A DNA stretch of 64,000 nt from JACKAQ01 sp965227145 (GTDB taxonomy: Bacteria; Calditrichota; Calditrichia; RBG-13-44-9; J075), in NCBI GenBank assembly GCA_965227145.1, contig OZ245730.1, positions 2,790,001 to 2,854,000 on the forward strand, given 5' to 3'. The notes under the pieces were generated by a model. It saw only the letters and a list, made by a program, of their open reading frames with translations. It was not told the DNA's origin and searched no databases. A program made the translations under genes and the position numbers. Position 1 is the first letter of the stretch. The number at the start of each line of letters is the position of its first letter. This document shows, one piece after another, positions 8,175 through 16,466 of the stretch.

Positions 8175-9143
8175 CTATGTGGTGAAATCGAGGGGGCTTT
8201 TTACGCCTTTGCCGCCTTTGTTTAGGACGTGGGTGTAGATCATGGTTGTGCTGACATCCGCATGTCCGAGTAATTCCTGAACGGTGCGGATATCGTAACC
8301 GTCTTCTAATAAATGAGTGGCGAAACTGTGGCGCAGGGAATGGCAACTGGCGTTTTTGGTGATTGCAGCATCGTGGATGGCTTGTTTTACGGCGCGTTGG
8401 ACGCTGTTTTCTGCGGCGTGGTGGCGGCGAATGATGCCGCTGCGGGGATCTTCGGAGCGGCGAACGGATGGGAATACGTATTGCCATCCCAATTCTGTTG
8501 CGGCGTTGGGATATTTTTTGGCAAGGGCAAAGGGCAGGTAAACGCTGCCGAATCCTTCGTGTAAATCCTGTTCATGCAATGCTTTTACTCTGTTGAGATG
8601 CAGTTGCATATCGGTTGTTAAGGATTGCGGAAACATTGTTACGCGATCTTTTTGCCCTTTGCCGTCGCGAACGGTGATTTGATTGTATCCGAAATCGATA
8701 TCTTTTACGCGAATGCGCAATGCTTCCATTAGCCGAAGCCCACTGCCATACATTAATCCGGCGATCAGTTTTTGGGTGCCAGAAAGATGCCGGAAGATGC
8801 GGGATATTTCGTTTTTGGTGAGGACGACGGGCACACGGCGGGGTTTTTTGGCGCGAATGTTTTCTATTTTGCCGAGTTCTTTGGGCAATACAATTTTATA
8901 AAGAAACAAAATTGCGGAGAGCGCCTGGTTTTGGGTTGCGGCGGCTACGTTTTCTTTTACGGCAAGATGGGTAAGAAACTGGCTGATTTCTTTTTCGGCA
9001 AGGTTATAGGGATTTTTGGCGCTGTTGAATTGGAAGAATTTTTGAATCCATTTCAAATACGCTTCTTCTGTTCGATAGGAGTAGTGCAGCAGACGAATTT
9101 TGTTTTTCACCTGCGCTAACAATTCGGATTGTTGCGGATTCAT
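8175..9143 (-). CDS. intI: Integron integrase
   Basis: A 322-residue tyrosine recombinase that inserts and excises gene cassettes by attI x attC and attC x attC recombination. Catalytic residues visible are Arg137 (GSGLRLMEAL), a Lys near 162-165 (DGKGQKDR), His268-x-x-Arg271 (HSLRHSF), His294 (LLGHADVSTT) and the nucleophile Tyr303 (MIYTHV). The insertion that separates IntI from XerC/XerD is present at about residues 204-245: LPFALAKKYPNA, then WQYVFPS, then DPRSGIIRRHH. It is transcribed away from the cassette array, the standard layout. No frameshift or missing residue is seen, so the enzyme is probably active, in keeping with the many fresh cassette duplications. Confidence 0.95.
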   Translation of the reverse strand: MNPQQSELLAQVKNKIRLLHYSYRTEEAYLKWIQKFFQFNSAKNPYNLAEKEISQFLTHLAVKENVAAATQNQALSAILFLYKIVLPKELGKIENIRAKKPRRVPVVLTKNEISRIFRHLSGTQKLIAGLMYGSGLRLMEALRIRVKDIDFGYNQITVRDGKGQKDRVTMFPQSLTTDMQLHLNRVKALHEQDLHEGFGSVYLPFALAKKYPNAATELGWQYVFPSVRRSEDPRSGIIRRHHAAENSVQRAVKQAIHDAAITKNASCHSLRHSFATHLLEDGYDIRTVQELLGHADVSTTMIYTHVLNKGGKGVKSPLDFTT

Positions 9144-9230
9144 ATGCAGTGATCTTTTTATGTAGTGTGAATGTTGTTTTTACGTGCACGGGAATATACT
9201 AATTTTTGGTTTGATTTGCAAGAGGGGGGG

Positions 9231-9393
9231 ATATTGAATATTGAATATTGAATATTGATTGGTTATTGGTTATTGGTTATTGGTTATTGGTTATTGGTTA
9301 TTGGTTATTGGTTATTGGTTATTGGTTATTGGTTATTGGTTATTGGTTATTGGTTATTGGTTATTGGTTATTGGTTATTGGTTATTGGTTATT
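9231..9393. repeat. 7-bp variable tandem repeat (ATATTGA, then TTGGTTA)
   Basis: Four copies of ATATTGA (9231-9258) pass directly into about 19 copies of TTGGTTA. The unbroken 7-base period suggests slippage growth of one tract from the other. It sits between the integrase start and the next gene, where the integrase promoter should also lie. Confidence 0.9.
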
Positions 9394-9508
9394 TTTTGCT
9401 TGTGATTGTTTTCCGGTTTCCATACATTATTAATGTTGTTTGACTTGCCCAATTTAACCTTAACATTTTTGTGCCTATTGTTTTTTGAAATCTGTTGGAC
9501 GATGCATT

Positions 9509-9850
9509 TTGAAAACATTAAAGAAGATTAATCCGGGTGAAGCCGGCAGTAAGAAGCTGATGAAACGTTATGGCGATGCGTTGGTTTGTGTGCGGTATCG
9601 GTATGATGCAGATAAGCAGCGCCGTTTTACGACTGTTGAATTGATTGTTGATGAAGGTGAATGGCAAAAGCGCAATACGAGCTATAAGCCTGATGATATT
9701 GTGTATTTAAAAGTTAGTTATGGTGAAGTTAGTGTTGGCGTTTTGATTCGGCAGGCTGGCGGTAATTGGAATGGTTCTATCGGCTATTGGGAATTGCCTT
9801 ATGAGCGGGTTGTTGCTTTAAATTTGGAGCACCGGATTGCGGAGGTGTGA
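9509..9850 (+). CDS. Small conserved-type protein between intI and attI
   Basis: A 113-residue soluble basic protein that starts KTLKKINPGEAGSKKL and contains YGDALVCVRYRYD and TTVELIVDEGEW. From memory this resembles a family of about 100 residues (KKINPGEPGTKKL...) often found beside mobile elements; its function is unknown to me. TTG at 9509 is favoured because a GGAC lies about 9 bases upstream and the family appears to begin here; TTG at 9485 is also possible. No attC follows it, so it is probably not a cassette but a passenger of the integron platform. GC content is higher than in the cassettes. Confidence 0.65.
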   Translation: MKTLKKINPGEAGSKKLMKRYGDALVCVRYRYDADKQRRFTTVELIVDEGEWQKRNTSYKPDDIVYLKVSYGEVSVGVLIRQAGGNWNGSIGYWELPYERVVALNLEHRIAEV

Positions 9851-10079
9851 TTTACGGCGATGTTTTTTTGTTATTGGTGTTGTGTTGAACATTTTAGTTA
9901 TGATGCGGTTGTTTTTGACAGGATTACAGGAAAAGCAGGTTTAAAAAAAAATAAATAAATATTTCTAATAATAGACACTTTCTAAAAAGCATGATTCAAA
10001 TCATGGATATTATTAGATATTTATTACTAAATAGAACCATATTTAACGCTGATTCAGTTATAACTTTTTATGAATCAGT
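9851..10079. other. Intergenic sequence before attI
   Basis: AT-rich, with no ORF, no attC arms and no tandem repeat. One imperfect palindrome (CATGATTCAAATCATG near 9989-10004) is the only structure noticed. A cassette promoter Pc might lie here, but no convincing -35/-10 pair was picked out. Confidence 0.5.
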
Positions 10080-10103
10080 CTGCAAGTAAACACATAGTTA
10101 GAT
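10080..10103 (+). other. attI: Putative attI site
   Basis: The first cassette begins at a GTTAGAT core (10097-10103) preceded by CTGCAAGTAAACACATA, with no attC arms to its left. Every later cassette junction has a full attC, so this lone core is the expected attI recombination point (between G10097 and T10098). It is about 950 bases from the integrase start, farther than usual. Confidence 0.65.
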
Positions 10104-10474
10104 TTCGATTTTGTATTTTTTCAAAAAAGAAAGACTCCAAAAAATGGAGCAAAAGCCAACGCAAAGTAAATATTTTAAAGACGCCCTCTTTTCGTAAGTG
10201 AAAGCCAGTTTGCGGGATAAATATTTAAGAGTCGGTTTAATTTAGTGCTGGGTTTTTGCAAGTTTATATTTTGGTTTTGTGGTCAACTGCGGGCTTCTGT
10301 AAAAATGTAAGTCAGTTGGCGGAGCTTTGAAAAAACAACGTGTTGCGGTTCTAACTTTCGGTTGTACCGGACGCAACCGCAGGGCTGTGCTTTTGTTCTA
10401 AATTTTAGTTTGTGCAAATGGGTTGTAAAATATCAGCAAATTCGGTGCAAGTGTTGCGCCGGTAAACCTTTTTG
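10098..10474 (+). other. Non-coding cassette 1, family B2
   Basis: The cassette next to attI. B head with the B2 tail; attC at 10349-10480. Near-copies are cassettes 18 and 89. Confidence 0.8.
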
Positions 10475-10798
10475 TTAGAATGCAAATCGAAAAAGACGAA
10501 AAGCAAATTGGCTGTTGGAAAAACATAAACTTTTATTTGTTTTGGTTTACCAGTTTGTGGTGAACGTTCGTTTTTTGGTGCCAGTTTCTACATGTCGTGT
10601 TTTTGCGTCGGTGGTTGCCAACGCACTTTTTGTCTGCGGTGGTTGTTTTTGTGCAAGTTCGTTTTGTGCTGTTCTAACTGGCGGTTGTACCGGACGAAAC
10701 CGCAGGGCTGGCAGTTTCTTTCTAAATTATAAGTTGTGCAAATAAGTCGTATAAAATCAGCTAATTATGTGCCGGTGTTTCGCCGGTAAACCTTTTTG
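10475..10798 (+). other. Non-coding cassette 2, family A
   Basis: attC at 10672-10804, of the AAACC/GTTTCG arm subtype. Same length (324) and, as read, same sequence as cassette 99 at the far end of the window. Confidence 0.8.
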
Positions 10799-11172
10799 TT
10801 AGATTGAAAATTCCGTTAATTTCGAAAAGAAAAACTCCCAAAAATGGAGTGATTGCCAACGCAAAGTTAATATTTTAAAGACGTCCGCTTTTCGTAAGTG
10901 AAAGCCTATTTGCGGGATAAATATTTAAGAGTCCGTTTTTCGTAAGTGAAAGGTTTTCAGTCGTTTATATTTTGTTTGTTTGCATTTTCGTAGGTTTTGT
11001 GTGTTTTTCGCGGCGTATTTTTTCGTGGTAATTTTTAGTGTTGCGGTTCTAACTTTCGGTTGTACCGGACGCAACCGCAGGGCTGTGCTTTCGTTCTAAA
11101 TTTTAGTTTGTGCAAATGGGTTGTAAAATATCAGCAAATTCGGTGCATGTGTTGCGCCGGTAAACCGTGTTG
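10799..11172 (+). other. Non-coding cassette 3, family B1
   Basis: Starts TTAGATTGAAAATTCCG. Hairpin ACTCC/GGAGT at 10834-10850, direct repeats of GTCCG(C/T)TTTTCGTAAGTG at 10883 and 10931, attC at 11047-11178. Repeated exactly, as read, as cassette 5. Confidence 0.8.
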
Positions 11173-11505
11173 TTAGAAGGCAAATCGAAAAAGGCTAAAA
11201 AGACAAAAACCGATTTTGGCTGTTGGAAAAACATAAACTCTTATCTGTTTTGGTTTACCATTTTGTTGTAAATGTTCATTTTTTGGTGCCAGTTTCTACA
11301 TGTCGTGTTTTTGCGTCGTTGGTTGCCAACGCGTGTTTTGTCTGCGGTGGTTGTTTCTGTGCAAGTTTGTTTTGTGTGTTTCTAACTGGCGGTTGTACCG
11401 GACGCAACCGCAGGGCTGTGCTTTCGTTCTAAGTTATAGTTTGTGCAAATGGGTTGTGTAAAATCAGCAAATTGTGGCGTAGTGTTGCGCCGGTAAACCG
11501 TGTTG
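11173..11505 (+). other. Non-coding cassette 4, family A
   Basis: attC at 11380-11511. Same as cassette 38 over 333 bases as read. The first hairpin is weakened here (ACCATTTTGTTGTAAAT). Confidence 0.8.
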
Positions 11506-11879
11506 TTAGATTGAAAATTCCGTTAATTTCGAAAAGAAAAACTCCCAAAAATGGAGTGATTGCCAACGCAAAGTTAATATTTTAAAGACGTCCGCTTTTC
11601 GTAAGTGAAAGCCTATTTGCGGGATAAATATTTAAGAGTCCGTTTTTCGTAAGTGAAAGGTTTTCAGTCGTTTATATTTTGTTTGTTTGCATTTTCGTAG
11701 GTTTTGTGTGTTTTTCGCGGCGTATTTTTTCGTGGTAATTTTTAGTGTTGCGGTTCTAACTTTCGGTTGTACCGGACGCAACCGCAGGGCTGTGCTTTCG
11801 TTCTAAATTTTAGTTTGTGCAAATGGGTTGTAAAATATCAGCAAATTCGGTGCATGTGTTGCGCCGGTAAACCGTGTTG
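11506..11879 (+). other. Non-coding cassette 5, family B1
   Basis: Copy of cassette 3; attC at 11754-11885. R' GTTAGGC belongs to the following gene cassette. Confidence 0.8.
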
Positions 11880-11889
11880 TTAGGCGTAT

Positions 11890-12528
11890 ATGAGTAAATT
11901 CAATCAAATAATCTATATTAAAACTATTTCATTTATTACTGCTGTCGGTATTGCAGTATTTGGAATTTTCTTTGAGTTCAATCAGGTATTGTTTTTTCTG
12001 GCAATAGTTTCTGTAATTCTCTCTTTCACCTTGGATTTTTATACAGTTTTTTTTACCAGGAATTATAGATTGAAGACGAATACTAATGATCTCTTTAACC
12101 ATAAATTTATTGTAAGTCCAATAGATTTAATCATTAAAACAATTCCAATAATACTACTTTTTACTGGTTTGAAAGATATTTATCACTACTCATTTGTAAT
12201 TTTTTCGTTAGCAATTATTGTGAATTTGATTGTGTTTTTCCTTAGAAAATTATTAATAATCGACAATATTATTATTTCTGATAAATATATCAGAGTAAAT
12301 CAAGAAGAGATAACATTTATTACCATTGAAGAAATCACATCTATTCAATATAACGGTCTATTCAATAGCCTTACTTTTTTCAAGAAAAATTCAAAAAGAC
12401 TTGGTGACATCAGTTTATCCAAATTTGTAAATGAGGATCAGGAACGGATTAAAAGAAGGATTAATGAATTGGCTAAAACTAATCAAATTGAGTTGAGTGA
12501 TAATTTAGTACAATTTAATCTCCAGTAA
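11890..12528 (+). CDS. Four-helix membrane protein, orphan (copy 1 of 4)
   Basis: A 212-residue protein in cassette 6 (11880-12662). Hydrophobic helices lie at about 9-28, 32-54, 77-93 and 98-118, followed by a soluble domain of about 95 residues (IIISDKYIRVNQEEITFITI, then EEITSIQYNG) whose strand-rich start and helical end (DQERIKRRINELAKT) look like a small PH-type domain; that is inference from pattern, not a match. ATG follows the core GTTAGG by only a few bases, so the AGG of the attC core may serve as ribosome site. Four copies of the encoded protein are identical across the array, showing very recent amplification. Confidence 0.8.
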   Translation: MSKFNQIIYIKTISFITAVGIAVFGIFFEFNQVLFFLAIVSVILSFTLDFYTVFFTRNYRLKTNTNDLFNHKFIVSPIDLIIKTIPIILLFTGLKDIYHYSFVIFSLAIIVNLIVFFLRKLLIIDNIIISDKYIRVNQEEITFITIEEITSIQYNGLFNSLTFFKKNSKRLGDISLSKFVNEDQERIKRRINELAKTNQIELSDNLVQFNLQ

Positions 12529-12536
12529 GAAGGCTT

Positions 12537-12668
12537 GTCTAACTATCGGTTGTACCGGACGCAACCGCAGTGCTGTGCTTTTGTTCTAAATTTTAGTTTG
12601 TGCAAATGGGTTGTAAAATATCAGCAAATTCGGTGCAAGTGTTGCGCCGGTAAACCGTGTTGTTAGAT
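12537..12668 (+). repeat. attC: attC of cassette 6
   Basis: R'' GTCTAAC, arms CGGTTGTACCGGACGCAACC and GTTGCGCCGG, R' GTTAGAT. It reads GTGCTGTGC where most copies read GGGCTGTGC, a mark shared by all four 212-residue-protein cassettes. Confidence 0.85.
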
Positions 12669-13034
12669 TCAGTTTTGTGAGTTTTTAAAAGAAAAGGCTC
12701 CAAAAAATGGAGCAATTGCCAACACAAAAATAATATTTTAAAGATGTCCGCAAACCAAATCGAAAGCTAATTTGATGAATAATATTTAAGAGTCGGTTTT
12801 ACGTAAGTGAAAGGTTTTCAGCAGTTTAATTTTTGATTGTTTGTAAATCTGTAAGTTTTGTGGGTTTTTCGCGGCGTATTTTTTCGTGGTAAAATTCAGT
12901 TTTTGCGGTTCTAACTTTCGGTTGTACCGGACGAAACCGCAGGGCTGGCAGTTTCTTTCTAAAAAATATCTGTGCAAATAAGTCAAATAAAATCAGCCGG
13001 TTGTGTGCAAGTGTTTCGCCGGTAAACCTTTTTG
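12663..13034 (+). other. Non-coding cassette 7, family B1
   Basis: Hairpin in its fully paired form GCTCC/GGAGC. Carries the CAAACC-AAATCGAAAG variant instead of the first CTTTTCGTAAG repeat. attC at 12909-13040. Confidence 0.8.
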
Positions 13035-13359
13035 TTAGAATGCAAATCGAAAAAGACAAAAACCATTTTGTTCTGTTGGGAAAACATAAACTCTTATCTG
13101 TTTTGGTTTACCATTTTGTGGTGAACGTTCGTTTTTTGGTGCCAGTTTCTACATGTCGTGTGTTTGCGTCGTTGGTTGCCAACGCATGTTTTGTCTGCGA
13201 TGGTTGTTTGTGTGCAAATCGGTTTTGTGCGGTTCTAACTGGCGGTTGTACCGGACGAAACCGCAGGGCTGGCAGTTTCTTTCTAAGTTATAAGTTGTGC
13301 AAATAAGTTGTATAAAATCAGCTAATTATGTGCCGGTGTTTCGCCGGTAAACCTTTTTG
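13035..13359 (+). other. Non-coding cassette 8, family A
   Basis: attC at 13233-13365, AAACC/GTTTCG subtype. First hairpin paired with one wobble (GTTTACCA/TGGTGAAC). Confidence 0.8.
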
Positions 13360-13383
13360 TTAGGTATAAAAAATTATCAAGCT

Positions 13384-14103
13384 ATGACATTTAAAAATTT
13401 AACGGAATATACATCTTATTTAAAAGGTCTGTCTTCATTTGAATTATTAATTATTGAGCATCAATTAAGAATCAGTGATCCAAAACATCAAATCGTTTTG
13501 AATGAGCTCTCGCAAAGAGGATATAACACTCAAGATTTAAGCTATAAAGGAATTTGGAGTAATTATGCGAAGATAATTAATGCAGAATATTCTGAAAACA
13601 AATCTCCCATGACTGGGAAGATAACAATAAGATATAATAGCTGGACAATTCTGATATTCTCCGAGTTCGATGAATTTGATGAAGGAAATACATTTCAAAC
13701 AAACAGTTATACAACCTTTCAATGCGAGTATTTGCAGAATGAATATTTTACTTTCAGGTTATTTTGGAATCCTTTTCTAAAAAAAATATTCAAGCTTGTA
13801 AAGTATAACTCTTTCGATATAAAAAACTCATTGATAAACAACAATGTGGTAATAATGAGTAATAAAAAAGAATTGATGTCAAAATTACTCGAAGATCCTG
13901 AGATTATTGATCAATTACAGATCTTAAATAATAGTTTTCACTCTACTTTTTCATTGAAGAGAAATTATGAAATTGAAAATAAAAGCAGTTACCTATTAAA
14001 ATACCGAACGCGCGATATTTTAATCGATTATACACAAATGAATAAAGTCATATTGTTAATTTTTAGCACTTTAAGAAATTTATCCTATTTTCATAATAAT
14101 TAA
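13384..14103 (+). CDS. Soluble orphan protein
   Basis: A 239-residue protein of cassette 9 (13360-14257), start ATG 13384 (MTFKNLTEYTSYLKGL). No signal sequence or membrane helix. The N-terminal part has a helix-turn-helix-like run (LSSFELLIIEHQLRISDPKH, then LNELSQRGYNTQDL); the middle is aromatic and strand-rich (YNSWTILIFSEFDEFDEGN, then YFTFRLFWNPFLKKIF). I do not recognise the family. It is single copy and strongly AT-rich like its neighbours. Confidence that it is a gene is high; its function is unknown. Confidence 0.75.
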   Translation: MTFKNLTEYTSYLKGLSSFELLIIEHQLRISDPKHQIVLNELSQRGYNTQDLSYKGIWSNYAKIINAEYSENKSPMTGKITIRYNSWTILIFSEFDEFDEGNTFQTNSYTTFQCEYLQNEYFTFRLFWNPFLKKIFKLVKYNSFDIKNSLINNNVVIMSNKKELMSKLLEDPEIIDQLQILNNSFHSTFSLKRNYEIENKSSYLLKYRTRDILIDYTQMNKVILLIFSTLRNLSYFHNN

Positions 14104-14131
14104 ATGTCAGTGTAAATAAAAAGAAATATCA

Positions 14132-14263
14132 ACCTAACTTCCGGTTGTACCGGACGCAACCGCAGGGCTGTGCTTTTGTTCTAAATGTTAGTTTGTGCAA
14201 ATGGGTTGTAAAATATCAGCAAATTGTGGCGTAGTGTTGCGCCGGTAAACCGTGTTGTTAGAT
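14132..14263 (+). repeat. attC: attC of cassette 9
   Basis: R'' ACCTAAC is the exact complement of this cassette's own opening core GTTAGGT at 13359. R' GTTAGAT opens the next cassette. Confidence 0.85.
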
Positions 14264-14695
14264 TCAGTTTTGTAATTTTTCAAAAAAGAAAAGGCTCCAA
14301 AAAATGGAGTAATTGCCAACGCAAAAATAATATTTAAAAGATGTCCGCTTTTCGTAAGTGAAAGGAAAATCGGTTTAAATATCATTTTCGGGAGTTTGTG
14401 CACTCACCTACTTTTTTCTTGTTTTCGATAAGTGCGTGCTTTTGTCCGCAATTCAAAAGGTAGGTTTTGGCAGGTTTTATATTTTCCGGTTTTCAAATTT
14501 TTTGCAAATTTTACAGTTTCGGTTTCAAAAATTTGTTCTTTTAAATTATTGTAAAATTTAGTGTTGCGGTTCTAACTTTCGGTTGTACCGGACGCAACCG
14601 CAGGGCTGTGTTTTTGTTCTAAATTTTAGTTTGTGCAAATGGGTTGTAAAATATTAGCTAATTGTGGCGTAGTGTTGCGCCGGTAAACCGTGTTG
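14258..14695 (+). other. Non-coding cassette 10, family B3 variant
   Basis: B head, then a degenerate form of the B3 hairpin (GGGAGT-TTGTGC-ACTCAC at 14390-14407, with CTACTTTTTTC after it) and a private tail TTTGTTCTTTTAAATTATTG shared in outline with cassette 94. attC at 14580-14701. Confidence 0.75.
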
Positions 14696-15029
14696 TTAGA
14701 AGGCAAATCGAAAAAGGCTAAAAAGACAAAAACCGATTTTGGTTGTTGGAAAAACATAAATTTGTATCTGTTTTGGTTTACCATTTTGTAGTGAAAGATC
14801 GTTTTTTGGTGCCAGTTTCTACATGTCGTGTTTTTGCGTCGTTGGTTGCCAACGCGCGTTTTGTCTGCGGTGGTTGTTTGTGTGCAAATCGGTTTTGTGC
14901 TGTTCTAACTGGCGGTTGTACCGGACGAAACCGCAGGGTTGGCAGTTTCTTTCTAAAAAATATTCTGTGCAAATAAGTTTAATAAAATCAGCCGGTTGCG
15001 TGCAAGTGTTTCGCCGGTAAACCGTGTTG
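14696..15029 (+). other. Non-coding cassette 11, family A
   Basis: attC at 14903-15035. Same 334-base sequence as cassette 43. Reads GTAGTGAAAGATCG where others keep the hairpin partner TGGTGAAC. Confidence 0.8.
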
Positions 15030-15401
15030 TTAGATTCAGTTTTGTATTTTCAAAAAAGAAAAAACTCCAAAAAATGGAGCGATTGCCAACGCCAAAATAA
15101 TATTTAAAAGATGTCCGCAAACGAAAGTGAAAGCCAATTCGCGGGATAAATATTTAAGAGTTGGTTTTACGTAAGTGAAAGGTTTTCAGTAGTTTATATT
15201 TTTGGTTGTTTGCAATTTTGTAAGTTGTTTGTGTTTTTCGCAGTTTGTGTTTCGTGGTAAAATTTAGTGTTGCGGTTCTAACTTTCGGTTGTACCGGACG
15301 CAACCGCAGGGCTGTGCTTTCGTTCTAAATTTTAGTTTGTGCAAATGGGTTGTAAAATATCAGCTAATTCGGTGCAAGTGTTTCGCCGGTAAACCGTGTT
15401 G
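15030..15401 (+). other. Non-coding cassette 12, family B1
   Basis: attC at 15276-15407 mixes subtypes: left arm GCAACC, right arm GTTTCG, so one stem pair is lost. Confidence 0.8.
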
Positions 15402-15724
15402 TTAGAATGCAAATCAAAAAGACGAAAAACAAATTTGTTGTTGGGAAAACATAAACTTTTATCTGTTTTGGTTTACCATTTTGTGGTGAACGTTCGTTTT
15501 TTGGTGCCAGTTTCTACATGTCGTGTTTTTGCGTCGTTGGTTGCCAACGCATATTTTTTCTGCGGTAGTTGTTTGTGTGCAAGTTCGCTTTGTGCTGTTC
15601 TAACTGGCGGTTGTACCGGACGCAACCGCAGGGCTGGCAGTTTCTTTCTAAGTTATAAGTTGTGCAAATAAGTTGTATAAAATCAGCTAATTATGTGCCG
15701 GTGTTGCGCCGGTAAACCGTGTTG
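15402..15724 (+). other. Non-coding cassette 13, family A
   Basis: attC at 15598-15730. Identical as read to cassettes 42 and 69 (323 bases). Reads CATATTTTTTCTGCGGTAG, a private mark of this subgroup. Confidence 0.8.
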
Positions 15725-15752
15725 TTAGACAAAACCTTTATCATTCAGACTT

Positions 15753-16301
15753 ATGTTTTTAGAGCTAAACTATAAAGAGTCATTAGACAGAAACAAGATT
15801 GTCTTTCAAGAGCCTGCATTTGGCAAGTTTATCGAAGTATTTTTTGCAATATTATCTATTATAATTTTACCATTATTTGCATTTACATATTTTCATGGTT
15901 TGTTTGAAAACGGCGAGTTATCCCAAAAAATCATAAGTGTAATAGTTATTGCTATTTTAACGATTTCTGTATCTGCAATTTTATATTCTCAAATAAGAAA
16001 TATTTTCAAATTCGAAAGTTTTAGTGGCGATTCTGTGGAAAACAATCGGAAACTGTTTGAATTAATTTCAAAAGAAAATGGGTGGGTGATATTACGAAAT
16101 AATAGAAAATACATGATAATATTATTACCAGTAACTGGCTTTTCATGGAAAAAACAAATATCAGTAATTTTTAATAAGAACAATATTTTAGTCAATATTA
16201 TGACTTTCGGCTTACATGATATAAAATCACCTTTTCATTATTATTCAACAAAAGCAATATTAGAACAAATAAAATCGAAGTTTAATCAAAACAGCAAATA
16301 A
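15753..16301 (+). CDS. Two-helix membrane protein, orphan (copy 1 of 2)
   Basis: A 182-residue protein of cassette 14 (15725-16431). Helices at about 27-48 (FIEVFFAILSIIILPLFAF) and 60-79 are followed by a soluble C-terminal domain with NNRKYMIILLPVTGFSWKKQ and a final helix KAILEQIKSKF. The layout of two helices plus a small strand-rich domain recurs in several unrelated cassette genes here. ATG at 15753 has no good ribosome site. The same cassette, with both neighbours, is repeated at 43239. Confidence 0.75.
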   Translation: MFLELNYKESLDRNKIVFQEPAFGKFIEVFFAILSIIILPLFAFTYFHGLFENGELSQKIISVIVIAILTISVSAILYSQIRNIFKFESFSGDSVENNRKLFELISKENGWVILRNNRKYMIILLPVTGFSWKKQISVIFNKNNILVNIMTFGLHDIKSPFHYYSTKAILEQIKSKFNQNSK

Positions 16302-16305
16302 TTTT

Positions 16306-16437
16306 ATCTAACTTCCGGTTGTACCGGACGCAACCGCAGGGCTGTGCTTTCGTTCTACATTTTAGTTTGTGCAAATGGGTTGTAAAATATTAGCAAATTC
16401 GGTGCATGTGTTGCGCCGGTAAACCGTATTGTTAGGA
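16306..16437 (+). repeat. attC: attC of cassette 14
   Basis: R'' ATCTAAC, resident-type arms, middle reads TTCTACATTTTAG, R' GTTAGGA. The preceding GTATT in place of GTGTT is shared with its copy at 43792. Confidence 0.85.
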
Positions 16438-16466
16438 TTTTAACTTCTTTAATACTAAAAAAATTT

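Noticed and set aside
9248..9443. Hydrophobic frames reading YWLLVIG repeats
   Set aside because: Translation of the 7-bp TTGGTTA tract; the same peptide appears in more than one frame.
10515..10745. Open frames of 60-100 codons in family A cassettes (phrases such as VYHFVVNVRFLVPVSTCRVF and GGCTGRNRRA)
   Set aside because: They run through the attC arms, which supply TGGCTGRNRRAG, lack ribosome sites, have several overlapping alternative frames, and are broken by indels in cassettes 19, 20, 21, 37 and 95 while hairpins persist.
10940..11053. Promoter TTGCCA-17-TAAAGA in family B heads
   Set aside because: The -35 match is fair but the -10 match is weak, and promoter rules for this lineage are unknown; not reported as a feature.
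12826..13059. Minus-strand frames across B1 cassettes and attCs (phrases such as TTRFTGATLAPN)
   Set aside because: TTRFTGATLAP is simply the attC right arm translated backwards; the frames join unrelated neighbours across recombination sites.
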